DNA of 64,000 nucleotides from Lota lota (taxonomy: Eukaryota; Chordata; Actinopteri; Gadiformes; Lotidae), in NCBI GenBank assembly GCA_026745465.1, contig JACYXH010000178.1, positions 124,001 through 188,000 of the forward strand, given 5' to 3'. Positions within the stretch are counted from its first letter, which is position 1. Every line of letters begins with the position of its first letter. The notes beneath the pieces are model-generated. The model did no database searches and was not told where the DNA came from. It was given only the letters and a program-made list of their open reading frames with translations. Below, one piece after another: positions 11,601 to 23,700 of the stretch. Both the position numbers and the translations under genes were made by a program.

Positions 11601-14600
11601 TCTCCACCATGTCCAAGACTAAACAGCTCTCCAAGGATGTCAGGGACAAGGTTGTAGACCTACAATCCCATCGCTACAAGACCATCGCCAAGCAGCTTGG
11701 TGAGAAGGTGACAACAGTTGGTGCGATTATTCGCAAATGGAAGAAACACAAAATAACTGTCAATCTCCCTCGGCCTGGGGCTCCATGCAAGATCTCACCT
11801 CGTGGAGTTGCATTGATCATGAGAACGGTGAGGAATCAGCCCAGAACTACACGGGAGGATCTTGTCAATGATCTCAAGGTAGCTGGAACCATAGTCACCA
11901 AGAAAACAATTGGTAACACACTATGCCGTGAAGGACTGAAATCCTGCAGCGCCCGCAAGGTCCCCCTGCTCAAGAAAGCACATATAGTGGCCCGTCTGAA
12001 GTTTGCCAATGAACATCTGAATGATTCAGAGGAGAACTGGGTGAAAGTGTTGTGGTCAGATGAGACCAAAATCGAGTTCTTTGGCATCAACTCAACTCGC
12101 TGTTTGGAGGAGGAGGAATGCTGCCTATGACCCCAAGAACACCATCCCCACCGTCAAACATGGAGGTGGAAACATTAGGCTTTGGGGGTGTTTTTCTGCT
12201 AAGGGGACCGGACAACTTCACCGCATCAAAGGGACGATGGGCGGCGCCATGCATCGTCATATCTTGGGTGAGAACCTCCTTCCCTCAGCCAGGGCATTGA
12301 AAATGGGTATTCCAGCATGACATTGACCCAAAACACACGGCCAAGGCAACAAAGTAGTGGCTCAAGAAGAAGCACATTAAGAACCTGAAGTGGCCTAGCC
12401 AGTCTCCAGACCTTAATCCCATGGAAAATCTGTGGAAGGAGCTGAAGATTCGAGGTGCCAAATGTCAGGCTCGAAACCTTAATGACTTGGAGAAGATCTG
12501 CAGAGGAGTGGGACAAAATCCCTCCTGAGATGTGTGCAAACCTGGTGGCCAACTACAAGAAACGTCTGACCTCTGTGATTGCCAACAAGGGTTTTGCCAC
12601 CAAGTACTAAGTCATGTTTTGCAGAGGGGTCAAACATATACCGCATTGACCATTTTCATTATTTTCTTGTCACCTTTTTGGGCCATCACCAGTTTGCACC
12701 CGTTTGTGGACAGAAACGAGCACACCACACACTAACTGATTATATTCCACAACAACCCAGGCCAGATTTTAAAAACCGGAAATCTCGCCAATCTCCCCAG
12801 ATTAAAATCGTGACTTCGTTGTGCACAAACATGGCGGACGTTGGTCAGGAGGAACTACCTTTGCCAGCTTTTGCAATCATTTTCCGGATTTTTTTTTACT
12901 CTACAAGCTGTTCCTCCACTTCGGAAGACCAACCCACTTTTGCCGCCATGGCTTGTTATGATTACTTGATGAATTGTTGGTATTACGTTAAATCAGCGTG
13001 GCTCGTAATTGGCTAGCGTCTTTCCTACGTGACAATCAATTGCCTGCATCCTCGGCTGTCTTCAGGGTTCCCCCCACATTACAGGATATCAGATCGTAAA
13101 TATGGAACATGTTTATTATTCGCAATTTCGAATCGGTGAGGCCCCAATCGGTAAAGAAAACACTCTTTACATACCCCACACCACAGGATGATCGGGCAAA
13201 AAAAATCTGTAGAACCATCAACAAATCTTTGCTGACCAGAGTCGGAAGGGGGAAATGGGGCACAAAATCGGGCTAATTATCCAATAGTGTGTACCCAGCA
13301 TTACATGCTGCCATGTAGGAGATCCCCCGGTGATGGCTGGTTTAACCTGTGTTCATTGATTACTCAATGCATAACAGGTGTGCAGCTGCAACAAGCCCTA
13401 GAGTCCAATCAGTCTGACTTGGGCGAGGTGGGGCTGGCCCAGCCATCAACCACACACGCGCCTCAGTATAATATACTGCTCAAAAAAATAAAGGGAACAC
13501 TTAAACAACACAATGTAACTCCAAGTGTTCCCTTTATTCTTTTGAGCAGTATACATTTCCACATTAAAATATCTAAAAACGACTAGACCTATGTTTTTAA
13601 TATTTTGTTGAGTTGTGTACAAACATTATCCCAAATTTTTCAGCAATGCTCAAACCCAGAGAAATCCATAGTTGTATTCAAGGTAACGTTTAATTTGAAC
13701 GCCTGCCATATCCCCTTTACCCCCTAACTTCCAAGGAAACCATATTCCAGTAGAGACCTAATTTATTGACATATTTCAATATCGATATAGCTTACTTGTT
13801 ATGACAAGTGGCTCATGACAGCCGCCAAGCTAATGAGTCTGGTAACGTTACAACGTTCAACACACTAAAACGTATGATTGTTTTGACCATGGATAACAGC
13901 GCTGGGCTATCCCACAATTGAATTTGCCACTTAACTCTAGCTACAACTATACAGGTAGTCGACTCATTTAATGATAAATTAGCAAGTTAACATTATTACC
14001 TAACGTTACTCGTGACTAAGTCATGAGAATGAATTGACATGACGTGAAAAGTGACAAAACTTAACATGAATAAAACATTTCTGTGAATGATTAACACACC
14101 GCTCTACAGCAGCGGCATACATCTCTGTTGCTGTTGAAATGCCTCTACGGCGCGCCTGCACTGTCGTTTTTATCCCGCCTAATGTTAGCTAAACTGTTGT
14201 GATTGGTCTGTCTATTTCGTACCAGGCAGACGTGTTTTTGTATGGGAGGGTGTGGCAGACCTTACCTGCAGAGCAAATGAAACATGAGCTCGCGAGATTT
14301 GTCTGGTTCCCAGGCTACCCCGCAAGGCCCCTGTTACTACGCGGCGCGAACGACCTGGTTCCCGCGGATTTCGCATGATTCTACTTGCGCGAACGATGCT
14401 TATTCGTCATTCGCTCGAGTTGAAGTATTTGGGTTTCCCCGCAAATTTCACTTGATGCTGAAACACTCGCGCGACATAATTTTGCGGTTCGCGCGAGCAA
14501 CCTCGCCCGAGTAGAATATTCGCTTAGCTTTTGGTGTGAACGCACCTTTAGAGATTTTCAAGAAAACAGGAAGTGTATGGGGATGGGGGAGGTCACCCAA

Positions 14601-15568
14601 CAATCATCATAAACCTTGGCAAACCTTTAGATTATTTTTGGTGGAGTTACTTAAATCGAAGGGAAGTTATACACCGTTTTGTGATCTGTCATGCCCACTG
14701 CCACGCCCCCTTTTGGCTGATTCGCTTGAAAAGTGAACCCCTTCCTACTTGGTCCATTAACAACCTACTCAACTTTTCGAGATTTAGACAGATGGACAGA
14801 CACAGTCGATGTGAAAACATAACGGAAGTGATGTAATTGCAATTATGTTTTACATTTAAAAAAAAAAGTTGAACCTCCAAAGAAAATACTCGTTAAGATG
14901 GCAACAACAAACATGTGACACTCCTTAGTTTACTTGTGGAGCGAACACAAATGCAAACACGTACAGTTCTAAATACCATACTTGTATTCATCCCTCTGTT
15001 TACCGAGATTCTTCTTTCCATTTCAATCAAGGTAACGGTGATTGATGGCTCGAGTCCATTTGCCAGTGCATACAATCTCGTCAACATAATCAAGGCCTAT
15101 CAGGAACGTAATCGTGAGTGTCCACTCACTGTATGAACAATGAACAATGTGGTTATACACATGTTCACCGCCCATATGGTCCTTATTCACCTAGCGGCCA
15201 TCTTGTTTTTAAACGCTCTGCTGGATGGGGGAACTAACACATTCTGTTCCCCTAGCCAGCGGAGCGTTTAGGACCAAGATGGCCACTAGGTGAATAATGC
15301 CAATACTACATGCTTTCAGATACAAATACAGATACATAATGCACATTAATATCCTTTATGTAAGAATACGCTTGGTTGTTTTTTAGGGGTGTATTTAGTG
15401 GAGTCTCTGTGTCTATCTCCGTCTCCATCTTTATCCCAGTGACCACGGCCTTCTCATGCCCAAGCCCAGTATGGACCGTCGGTAGAGCAACCGGCTCCCC
15501 TTTCAAGCTCAGCACTGAGATTCGCTACCCTCTGGAAGTCATCAGATATCCTTTCATGAAGATAGATC

Positions 15569-15645
<77 letters not shown>

Positions 15646-16333
15646 CATTATTGCGTGAAATACTAAAATAATATAAAAAGTAAGCAAAAAGCAACTGTTT
15701 TCATATGTATGTAGTACATTTCGGTATGTTTATTTTTCTGTTTGTAGACAGTTGTACCCTTAATTTTCTTTTAACAAATTGCATATTTCTCAATGTGGAC
15801 AATTATATTTAAAGCAGACGAACCCTGCCAGGAACATTTCCAGAAAATTGACATTTGAACTTTTCAATTTCAACGAATCACAAAGATTTGATCGTTATTG
15901 TCCTTTTAAAGTTCAACTTGAGTCACATCTGAAGTCATCATAATTGTTTTGTGTGTCTGTGTGTTGGTGAATAGGAGGTATTGATTTTAAAGTCCTTGCT
16001 GTGGTTATAGGAACAAGATTGCACATATGCAGCCCATTTTCAAATGAAGCTGTTAAGAACTATAAAGGTAGGTCATCGCCATACTTCCACTTCCAGGCCA
16101 CCATCATCATGACCAGCCATGTTTATTCATGTTTAACTAGAATGCTCCTTAACAGCTCTTCCCTCTCCACTTACCGACCCGGGTTCTGGGAGACCATCAA
16201 GTGGGCCTGGATCCAGTACGTGAGCGTGCTGCTGGTCTTCCTCTGGGTTTTCACTCGTGTCCAGACCTTTGTGTTCCAAAACCAGGTCCTTCCCTCTCTG
16301 CCGGTGTCCATGGTGAAGCTTCATCCTATGTGA
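7995..16333 (+). CDS. tmem231: TMEM231, ciliary transition-zone membrane protein; 7 exons
   Basis: Coding exons are 7995-8133, 8297-8463, 8669-8797, 9610-9753, 15032-15113, 15440-15545 and 16171-16333; 930 nt, 309 aa (human protein about 316). Recognisable stretches include [23 protein letters not shown], the exon 4 VMQSLAYIQ and DLRLQQ blocks, [13 protein letters not shown] and PGFWE. A hydrophobic segment spans about residues 24-43 and a second about 266-287, fitting the two-pass topology with a long extracellular/lumenal loop. Known role: member of the MKS/B9 complex that gates proteins at the ciliary transition zone; human mutations cause Joubert and Meckel syndromes. Introns 1-5 are GT-AG; intron 6 starts ATATCCTTT and ends in AC (U12 type). 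Intron 4 (9754-15031) carries nested transposons. A polyadenylation signal AATAAA lies at 16546-16551. Confidence 0.95.
8566..8660. repeat. (TG)n microsatellite abutting tmem231 exon 3
   Basis: About 47 TG units fill the end of intron 2 and stop eight bases before exon 3 (8669), taking the place where a polypyrimidine tract is expected. Confidence 0.97.
11287..12630 (+). mobile_element. Tc1-like transposon, right end missing
   Basis: The left terminus CAGTGAGGGAAAAAAGTATT starts at 11287 just after a TA target dinucleotide. A transposase gene follows. At the right the sequence passes the transposase end and breaks off near 12630, just inside where the matching inverted repeat should begin. 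A near-perfect internal inverted repeat (gtcttttatacaggtaac at 11479-11496, mirrored at about 11551-11568) precedes the coding region. It is a dead copy because one terminal repeat is gone and the gene is broken. Confidence 0.9.
11609..12610 (+). pseudogene. Tc1 transposase pseudogene
   Basis: The frame opens at 11609 ([18 protein letters not shown]) with the paired-type helix-turn-helix DNA-binding region (about residues 1-110) and the start of the DDE catalytic domain ([11 protein letters not shown], first catalytic Asp). After about residue 160 the frame is lost. Matching transposase sequence resumes in another frame ([18 protein letters not shown] near 12115), then carries further breaks before the terminal motif ending in a stop near 12610. 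Typical intact length is about 340 aa; here at least two frameshifts disable it. Confidence 0.9.
13304..13457. repeat. Interspersed repeat, copy 1 (second copy at 50845)
   Basis: Bases 13304-13457 match 50845-51012 over their length, including the shared start catgctgccatgtaggaga and the end ccatca-ccacacac. Family unknown. It sits next to the MITE at 13473 inside the large foldback element. Confidence 0.75.
13473..13552. mobile_element. Palindromic ~80-bp MITE with Tc1-like ends, copy 1
   Basis: The inverted arms TACTGCTCAAAAAAATAAAG / ctttattcttttgagcagta enclose a short loop. The terminus is that of a widespread fish Tc1-like family, so this looks like a terminal-repeat-only derivative. 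A second copy with the loop in the opposite orientation lies at 28231-28310. Confidence 0.85.
15183..15298. mobile_element. Foldback MITE in tmem231 intron 5
   Basis: The left arm ttattcacctagcggccatc is mirrored by gatggccactaggtgaataa at the right end. A second internal pair (aaacgctctgctgg / ccagcggagcgttt) sits inside. Total about 116 bp. No coding capacity. Confidence 0.85.
15546..16170 (+). other. U12-type (AT-AC) intron of tmem231
   Basis: The intron begins with ATATCCTTT right after exon 6 and ends in CTCCAC before exon 7. TCCTTAAC, the U12 branch-site consensus, lies at 16146-16153, about 18 nt before the end. With these borders the protein reads VISYRPGFWE across the junction, agreeing with the mammalian protein; no GT-AG alternative keeps the frame. 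It contains a (CA)n tract at 15580-15643. Confidence 0.93.
15580..15643. repeat. (CA)n microsatellite
   Basis: A run of about 31 CA units, 35 bp after the U12 donor of tmem231. The duplicated exon fragment at 24138 is also followed by CA-rich DNA. Confidence 0.97.
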
Positions 16334-16953
16334 GCCACTGCTGTTGATGAGAAAAACAGAGCGGTTTCCATAGCTCCAGATCCCATGCCAAGGAGCGGGG
16401 TGCGGTGCGTCTGTTGATGTCATACCACTGTGATATTATTTTTAGAAGCACATGTACGCAAGCATACATAATTAGTAACTTGATTGACATCTTGACCAAA
16501 GCTGTCTTTTATATTTGTTTTGTTTTTTAACAGGGATTTTGACGTAATAAATACAATTTCTTATATTTGTACATTGGGATTCTTCATTTTATATGACTAA
16601 TCAGCAATTATACAAGCCATGTTTAATGCTGCATTAAACTTAAATATAAATAAAAACATTTTTACTGCAGCTTTTACTCCATTAAAAGATATCTGAACTA
16701 GAAAGTTTCTCAAAAATAAAACACGCCCATCCATGAGTGAAATTTATCCAGGGATTTTTTTCTCTAGAAATAATTGTATTCTGGTCCACTTCTGCCCTCA
16801 AGAAAGACATGTGAAAGAGACATTCTTCGCTCTATGCGGGTATTAGCATTTTCTCTCAAAAGTGATGGGTCTCTGATGGGAGAGTAATACATGTAGCAGT
16901 GGTTTCTGCCCCTCGCCACTTACGTGTCATAACTGGGTTTAAACGTTTTGAAC

Positions 16954-17716
16954 CAGGGCCCAGTTCAAAAAGTTAAATCCGGATTCAGATTGATCCTTTT
17001 TTTGAAATCCCATGTTTTGCTATCCAGGATCAGGTAATCCCTCCTACTTTTGTGCCGTTTTTCTTTCAAAGCAACATCAAATTGGATCCCCCTGATCTGG
17101 ATACAAACTTTTTAAGATCGCCAAATCTGGATTACCAGTGCTCTAAATGGGACTACATATCACAATGTAGGCTACTAACTACTAACAGGTAGAATATCCA
17201 GCATGAATAAAACCACTTAAGTGTTTTTATTTAAGAGACAGAAAACGGCACAATTTAACAATATAAACATCCCCTTCTATTTTCAATTTATTTTAAATAG
17301 TCCGACCCAGACTCATCTGACCCACAACATATATAAATGAGGGACTGACTGGACAAAATCCTTTATTTGATTTACTTTACTGAAAGGCTTAATGGTAGCC
17401 TAACGTCTACTTTATCAAATGTATCAGTGTAACCGTGAAACAAATCAAGGGCAACATTTACAGTTGTACCACATTTTGCTCCTAAAATCCACGCTGAATC
17501 CACCCTTCACTGGTATCAGGATAATCCCTATTTTATTTTTTGGATCAAAATTGTCCCAATCCTACTAAAAGGTTTTGACCAACACATACCAAAGGTTCGA
17601 TCGAGATCAAAACTAAAACCGGATTACATGATGTCAGATTTCAGAATCCTTTTTTCTTTTGAACCCATTTTCAAGATTTGATCCAATCCGATTCCAATTC
17701 TGAACAACTGGGCCCA
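16954..17716. mobile_element. Non-autonomous DNA transposon with GGGCCCAGTT ends
   Basis: Left end CCAGGGCCCAGTT at 16954 matches the right end in reverse complement (AACTGGGCCCAGG to about 17717). Subterminal blocks are loosely mirrored (ttgatcc/ggatc, aaatcc/ggattt). About 760 bp, no transposase. The class is not certain. Confidence 0.65.
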
Positions 17717-17717
17717 G

Positions 17718-19260
17718 GACACAGGTAGTTGATGTAGTTTATTTCAGAGTTTAGTTCACCATTTTTACAATAACCATGTGGGATTTCAGGTGTTTTACAA
17801 TAACACTGACCCACATGAAGCCCATATACAATATGCAAATATTTCAAATGCTGATTGTTAAATGAATGAATACACACAAAACAAAATGAAAAGGAATTTT
17901 GTTTGTGATGGGGAGTCACTTAAGTCACATGCTAGAGGCTCTTCAGGTTTATATGCAAAGCAGGTCCATTATTGAAAGCATACTTTATTAAGTGTGTTTG
18001 CGCTGAGAAAATATCCCAAGGATAATGTGACATGCCATTCACTGACCTGGTCTTTCCTGCTTACATCACCACGTATCATATGAACCAATATGAGCAGGAA
18101 GATTGGCATGAACTGCACTTAAGTTATGTTTGAATAAGTCGAAGTTGTTCCATTCAAAAGATATCAAGGCAAGTTTACTTATATAGCACCATTCAAACAC
18201 AATGCCATTGATACTGTTTTACCAAGGATGAAATATAACGTTAAAACATTAAAAGAACAATCATTAAAAGATTTAAAAAAAAAAGAAGAAATGTAAACTA
18301 AAGGTTTAACTGAAATAATACGCAAATAGTTTGAGCCCTGATGATAAACGAATAACGTGTACAACATACTGGAACTTTTTTGTCAGATCTGTGGCACATA
18401 AACACTACAAAGCTGCTCAACCATGCTTGGTTCAAACTCTGGGAACAGTGAGCAGGCTGGTCCCCGATAAACTGGGGGACCAGTTTCTCCCCCTTTTTAT
18501 CGGGGAGATAATTACTCACAACTCCCTCTATTGGCGGCCCTGGGGGTCCCGCCTGCAGAATGCCACCCCTCCGAATTAAATGGACAGTCCTCGTCCCACA
18601 CCACTCCCATAGCCTTGGCTCAATGGCCACGTCTTAAAACGTTCCTCATTATATAAATGGAGCCTGGTGCAGGCAGGGGTATCGGGGTTGAACAAGTTGG
18701 AGATAAAGTTGGTTGAGTCCTCAGCACAGGCATACAGCTCTGTTAAGGTTAGTAAATTACTTTACTGCGACCCATCCTTCCCTCGACTGGGAACATTTAT
18801 GTTGTATCGACGGGTCTCTGAATTGCAAGGACATCTCAGTGTTGCTTAGTTTCTTTTTTTTTCTTTTTTGTATATTGATGGTTATTTTTATAAAACTTTG
18901 TTTGTACGGGGAGAGTTTTTATTCATTCACATTCAATGAAGTCCGGTTGACTGTCTGAGATAAATACAGGAATAGCGGTTTAGGCGACCATTTTCTAGTG
19001 TCTAGTCATATGCTAACTTTTTGCGGACAAAAGCAAATTTGGATCCAACATTTTCAACTTTCTTCCAACTAATTTAAGGCAGATAATACTTAGCCTAATT
19101 AAAAGTGAAATGCTTTGAATCGCATTTTTGCACTGTTTGCAGATGTCCAAGTCATAAGAGTAGAAGTACTACAAATAACAATACGGGTCTTGTGATGGTT
19201 TAATAATGTAAACAACGTATAATCCAATAATAGAGAATAGAGAATCTTTTTTTTCTCTTG
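17718..19260. other. Intergenic sequence without recognised gene
   Basis: AT-rich intergenic DNA between tmem231 and chst copy A. The one notable structure is at 18459-18512, where tccccgataaa and tttatcgggga form inverted arms inside a GC-richer block (18400-18620) that reads like the end of some retroelement but could not be assigned. Confidence 0.5.
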
Positions 19261-19792
19261 AGCAAGGCTTTAGGGACAGATATAAGTGGGAATGAAGTTG
19301 GAAAGAAAGAGATCGGTTGCTGGGACATATTGTTCATGGGCGTTTGCTCAATAAGCAGCCAGGCCGTCAGTGTATGACACCCATTATTATCAAGGAAACT
19401 GTTACTTCATTACATCCGCTTTATGCAAAGAGTGAGACTCATTGTGTTTGGCATACATGCATTGATGATCATAACAGAATCACGTTAGTTAAATACTAGA
19501 GGCTCTACTGGTATATTTACAGCAGGCTCATCATTAGGCTACAATAAGTGTATTTGCATCAACCAAATATTCGAGGACAATGTGAAATGGGATCATGTAC
19601 AACGAGGGGATTATACCATTGGGCTGTTTCTGTCCTGCCTAGCAGCTGTCATCTTTAAATTTGAGTCCGTTTTGTGGAGCTTGGCATCAGGAATTCCCCA
19701 CCAATCATCTGCTTTTTATCATCTGTCCTGGAAGGCATTTACCAATCTCTGTAGCAATCTGAACACTGAGCTCCTCCTACTCTCCTATTATC

Positions 19793-19795
<3 letters not shown>

Positions 19796-19852
<57 letters not shown>
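19796..19852. repeat. (CTGT)n microsatellite upstream of chst copy A
   Basis: About 14 CTGT units, 300 bp before the chst start codon. Not present upstream of chst copy B. A shorter (CAG)n run follows at 19987-20008. Confidence 0.95.
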
Positions 19853-19855
<3 letters not shown>

Positions 19856-20148
19856 TGCTCTCAATCTCCTCTTTCCTCCTCTTTTTCTAGCTATTCCCTA
19901 AATATGGTCGTTCATATTTGTCCAACTAAACTTGTTGTATTATATCCTTGCCCTGCCCAATAACCCACTCCAATATCCTTTGTACAGCAGCAGCAGCAGC
20001 AGCAGCAAAGTCCCATCACCTCAGAGAGAGAGGGAGAGAGTCATATAGAACAATAACTGGACCACAGCGGAGAGTGAGGGATCTTCCACAGCTTCTCTGA
20101 CACGGTTCCTCCTGTGCCACTGACTGCCTTGGACCCCAGGCCGGCAAC

Positions 20149-21339
20149 ATGACTCGCTGGAGACTGGGCCCATTGACCTTGGCTTTCCTGGTGCTTCTCC
20201 AAAGCACTGCGCTGCTGCTGCTGCTCGGCTGGTACAGTCAAGGCAGCCCCTGCCGGCGGCCCTCGCAAGCCCAGGGTAAGGTCCACGTGCTGCTGCTCTC
20301 GTCCTGGCGCTCCGGCTCCTCCTTCGTGGGCCAAGTCTTCAGCCAGCATCCCTCTGTCTTCTATCTGATGGAGCCCGCCAGGCACGTCTGGTCCCAACTG
20401 TCAAACTACGGAGCCCGCAAGCTGAAGATGGCGGTGAGGGACCTGGTCCACAGCGTGTTCCAGTGTGACCTTTCAGTACTGGATGCCTACCTACCTGAGC
20501 AGCAAAACGTGTCCTCGCTGTTCATGTGGAGCCAGAGCCGGGCGCTCTGCTCCCCACCGGCGTGTGCGCTCACACCCCGCGACCACCTCAGTGACCCGGC
20601 GGAGTGCTTGAAGCACTGTGGCACCAGGGGGATGCGGTGGGCTGCGGAGGCCTGCCACAGCTACAGCCACGTGGTGCTGAAGGTGACGCGCATCTTTGAG
20701 CTGGAGTCCCTCTACCCTCTCCTCCGGGACCCCAGCCTGGACCTGCGGATCGTCCACCTGGTGCGAGACCCGCGGGCCGTGGTGCTCTCCAGGGAACACA
20801 CTGCCAGCGCCTTCCGCTTGGACAACAGCATTGCGCTGGACCACGCCAAAGTCCCAGAACAACAAGAGCAGCTGGCGGTCATACAAGAGGTGTGTCGCAG
20901 CCACGTGCGCATCCACGAGAAAGCCACCCAGAACCCCCCGGACTTCCTGAGGGGCCGCTACAAGCTGGTGCGTTATGAGGACATAGTGCTGAACACCCTG
21001 GAGGAGGTCAACAACCTATACAAATTTGTCGGCCTGGAGATGACCACGCAGGTTGGAGAATGGATCTACAAAGTCACCCATGGGAAAGACTCTAGACGCG
21101 GCACCTTCCAGATCATCTCACAGAATGCTACATACCTCTCCCAGGTATGGCGCGCCACACTGGACCACGTCAAGGTCGGGCGTATCCAGGAGTTGTGTAA
21201 AGGTGCCATGTCGTTGCTAGGGTACCGGATAGTCAATAGTATCCAAGAACAGAAAGGAGTCGATGTGGACACTGTCATCCCTAAGGAAGGGTACGAATTT
21301 AGCTGGCTCCCTGCCAAAACAGAGGCTGACAAAGGTTAA
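20149..21339 (+). CDS. GlcNAc 6-O-sulfotransferase, CHST5/CHST6-like, copy A
   Basis: A 396-residue single-exon gene, the family's usual size (CHST5/6 about 390-395). It is a type II Golgi membrane protein: a short basic N-tail, then a signal anchor at about residues 7-29. The 5'-phosphosulfate-binding loop SSWRSGSSF is at about 51-59 and the 3'-phosphate-binding motif LVRDPRAV at about 204-211. N-glycosylation sequons NVS (about 120) and NAT are present. It transfers sulfate from PAPS to C6 of GlcNAc in keratan-sulfate-type glycans. Human CHST5 and CHST6 also lie beside TMEM231, which supports the subtype; I cannot tell 5 from 6, and the fish gene may predate that split. The ATG at 20149 gives the conserved signal anchor. 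AATAAA lies at 21487. Confidence 0.94.
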   Translation: MTRWRLGPLTLAFLVLLQSTALLLLLGWYSQGSPCRRPSQAQGKVHVLLLSSWRSGSSFVGQVFSQHPSVFYLMEPARHVWSQLSNYGARKLKMAVRDLVHSVFQCDLSVLDAYLPEQQNVSSLFMWSQSRALCSPPACALTPRDHLSDPAECLKHCGTRGMRWAAEACHSYSHVVLKVTRIFELESLYPLLRDPSLDLRIVHLVRDPRAVVLSREHTASAFRLDNSIALDHAKVPEQQEQLAVIQEVCRSHVRIHEKATQNPPDFLRGRYKLVRYEDIVLNTLEEVNNLYKFVGLEMTTQVGEWIYKVTHGKDSRRGTFQIISQNATYLSQVWRATLDHVKVGRIQELCKGAMSLLGYRIVNSIQEQKGVDVDTVIPKEGYEFSWLPAKTEADKG

Positions 21340-23700
21340 TAAAAAGTATAGCCGCTTGGAGACACACTGTTCTGTGGAGACTACACACCTTTTAGGTCCT
21401 GACTATGAGCAAATGCTTTCGTAAACATGCTGTCTGCTTCGACTGAAAGACAAGATGCCCAACGGTTGATGCAATGTTTTATGTTGAATAAACTGTGACC
21501 TGTGACTGGTCTCAGTTCATATAGGTCTACTATATACTAGTATTCCTTAGTGCTTTTGTTGAATAATAACTATATCAATGTTGTATCATGTTAAAACATT
21601 CCAGATGTTTGCACCAACACTGCCATCTGATTCTTTGCTGAGCTGCTACCCAACAGAATTCAAATAAAGAAACAAATTTGAATATGTACATATTATATAG
21701 AATCTGCTCAATACAATTTAAATCAAAGCTCTCTCCGATTACCTTTTATAAGATCTTGAAATGGCAGAGAAAACCTATAAAATAGAGCAACAGACACCTA
21801 CTGTACAAATGATGGTGAACACATTTTTTGAACACAGTTTGCCAATTGTCAAAAACAACATTCTAGTGTTTGAATCTTTATGTATAATGTCTCCAGTAAA
21901 ATTAAATATGTTCAATAGTCAAAACAAAACAAATGTTTATACCTATGTTTTTTATTTTATTAGATCACATGTGTACTATGTTGTCCTTTTGTTTATTACA
22001 ATCTACCTTCTTCTTCACCCTTTTGTTATGAATACGATTAAATAGTGGTGACTTTATCATTTATACTGCTTTTACTAGATGGAAAGGGGGGAAAAAAACG
22101 TATTTCTCATTTTGTCACAAATGCAAATGCTTCCAAAGATCATCTCACGTGATATGTGTTTGGCAAAACCAAATTAATCGGTCTCTATTGGTGATTAATG
22201 TTAGCCAATTGTATTTGTCAAATTAATTCCAGCTCTGGGATGTTTCATGTATTGCTGAATATGTCTATCCGTCATTCAGACTTTGGTCGTACACATTTTA
22301 GAAACTACTGTATTTGAATATGAAACACCTGGTTAGCTTTAAATTGAACAGGGAATAATTAACTTCAGTAAGACCTTTGAATACAACAGAAAATGTTGCC
22401 AAAGTTGCCAAGTCTTCGTTATACAGTCTAACATTGTGGCTATGATATAAAAATAAATACTTTTTAGAACACCCTTTACTGTGAATAATGTCACGTGTCA
22501 GACTTGTGTGGCAGAATGGTGTGGGAGTTAGTATCCTATTTTATTTTTACATGAAACAAATATAGTCACATGATAGTGTTGCTTGTTACTTTCTACACCT
22601 CAATGTACTGTAATGTTTCCATGTTTGTTTCTCATTCTTGTTGATCATAATTAAGTTGATTCAAGTGCTTACCGAAATTTGGGTCAATGGACACTGATAG
22701 TGCCATTGGCTATATTTCTGACTACCCAAGCAACTATTTAGGTTTTATGTAGCAATGATTGAGGCTATTATGCTTTACTGTTCTTGTGAATTTGTGGTTG
22801 AATATTACAATAAATATGAACTAAGTTTTGACTGCATAATTCTTATTTCCTTTTAATGCGCCCAGTAGGATATGCAAGGCAGGCCATATATGTTACTGTA
22901 AATGAACATCCAAATTGTTTCATATTGACGATGAAGATAAATAAAACAGACACACAAACAACAACCAGACAAAGTTTTAATTATAAATAAAAGTACAATT
23001 TGTGTATATAGAATTGTGTATTGAATAACAGCTATTTCTGTCATTATCCGTACTTAGACGTCACTTCCCTATTTTCAGGAAAAACCAGCCCGGTTATAAT
23101 ATAATATAATTCAGCCTGCAGAAGGTTCTACGCAACAGAGTCGGGGAATGTCTCATTTTTTTAAGTTACATCCTCTTTATACACTTAAAATGTAAAGCAA
23201 TTTATGCATGCAAAAACCCTACACGTAGTCCCTTTAATAAATGACCTAACCCGTGTTGAACTCTAGCCTGATTATCATCCTGGATTTATATTTTGTTTCC
23301 CTTCAGAATTCCTTTCAATATGTTATTACAGTAATAAGAAACATTACAAATGTTTTAAAGTTGGCAGGGATTCAGGGGATGGAGCCCTGCAAGCAGAGCT
23401 TTGCCGTACCCTTTTTCTTTCGTCCCTCAGACATATATGCACGGCCCTGGCACGGTGGCACCATGGACGAGACCTTGGCTACAGGGAAATAAAGTAGACG
23501 ATATCGCCATCTACTGGTTCCATCAACACGTTTGGTTCGTTATGATTTCTGGAAAACCAATTAGGCCACTAGCCTACCTGCGAAAATATATTTTTGGTAT
23601 CTGAAGTCTGAACAAAATAACAAAAATATACATATATTAATGTAATAAATACAATTTAATGGAAACTTAAATAGGGTTACTTACAACGCAAACAACATTT
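21340..23700. other. chst copy A 3' UTR and AT-rich intergenic DNA
   Basis: The first ~160 bp are the chst 3' UTR with a polyadenylation signal at 21487-21492. The rest is AT-rich and aligns in patches with copy B (21700-22000 with 35640-35850; 23225-23620 with 36985-37260). Around 21735 it keeps the uninterrupted site into which the LTR retrotransposon inserted in copy B. No gene seen. Confidence 0.7.

Larger units (their letters stand above)
10676..14549. mobile_element. Foldback DNA transposon with long terminal inverted repeats, in tmem231 intron 4
   Basis: The left end (from 10679, GTGTTCACACCAAAAGCTAA) reappears in reverse complement at the right end (to about 14548). Similarity continues inward through interrupted blocks rich in CGCGAA words: 10700-10760 and 11040-11200 on the left, 14280-14520 on the right. 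No transposase of its own was recognised, so it is non-autonomous. The TTCACACC terminus and GC-rich subterminal repeats resemble Harbinger/ISL2EU-type elements, but that class call is a guess. No clear target-site duplication was seen. It has been invaded by a Tc1 element (11287) and a MITE (13473). Confidence 0.7.

Noticed and set aside
20491..20916. Minus-strand frames of 70-141 codons inside both chst genes (also 28909-29334)
   Set aside because: GC-rich antisense shadows of a well-supported sulfotransferase gene.
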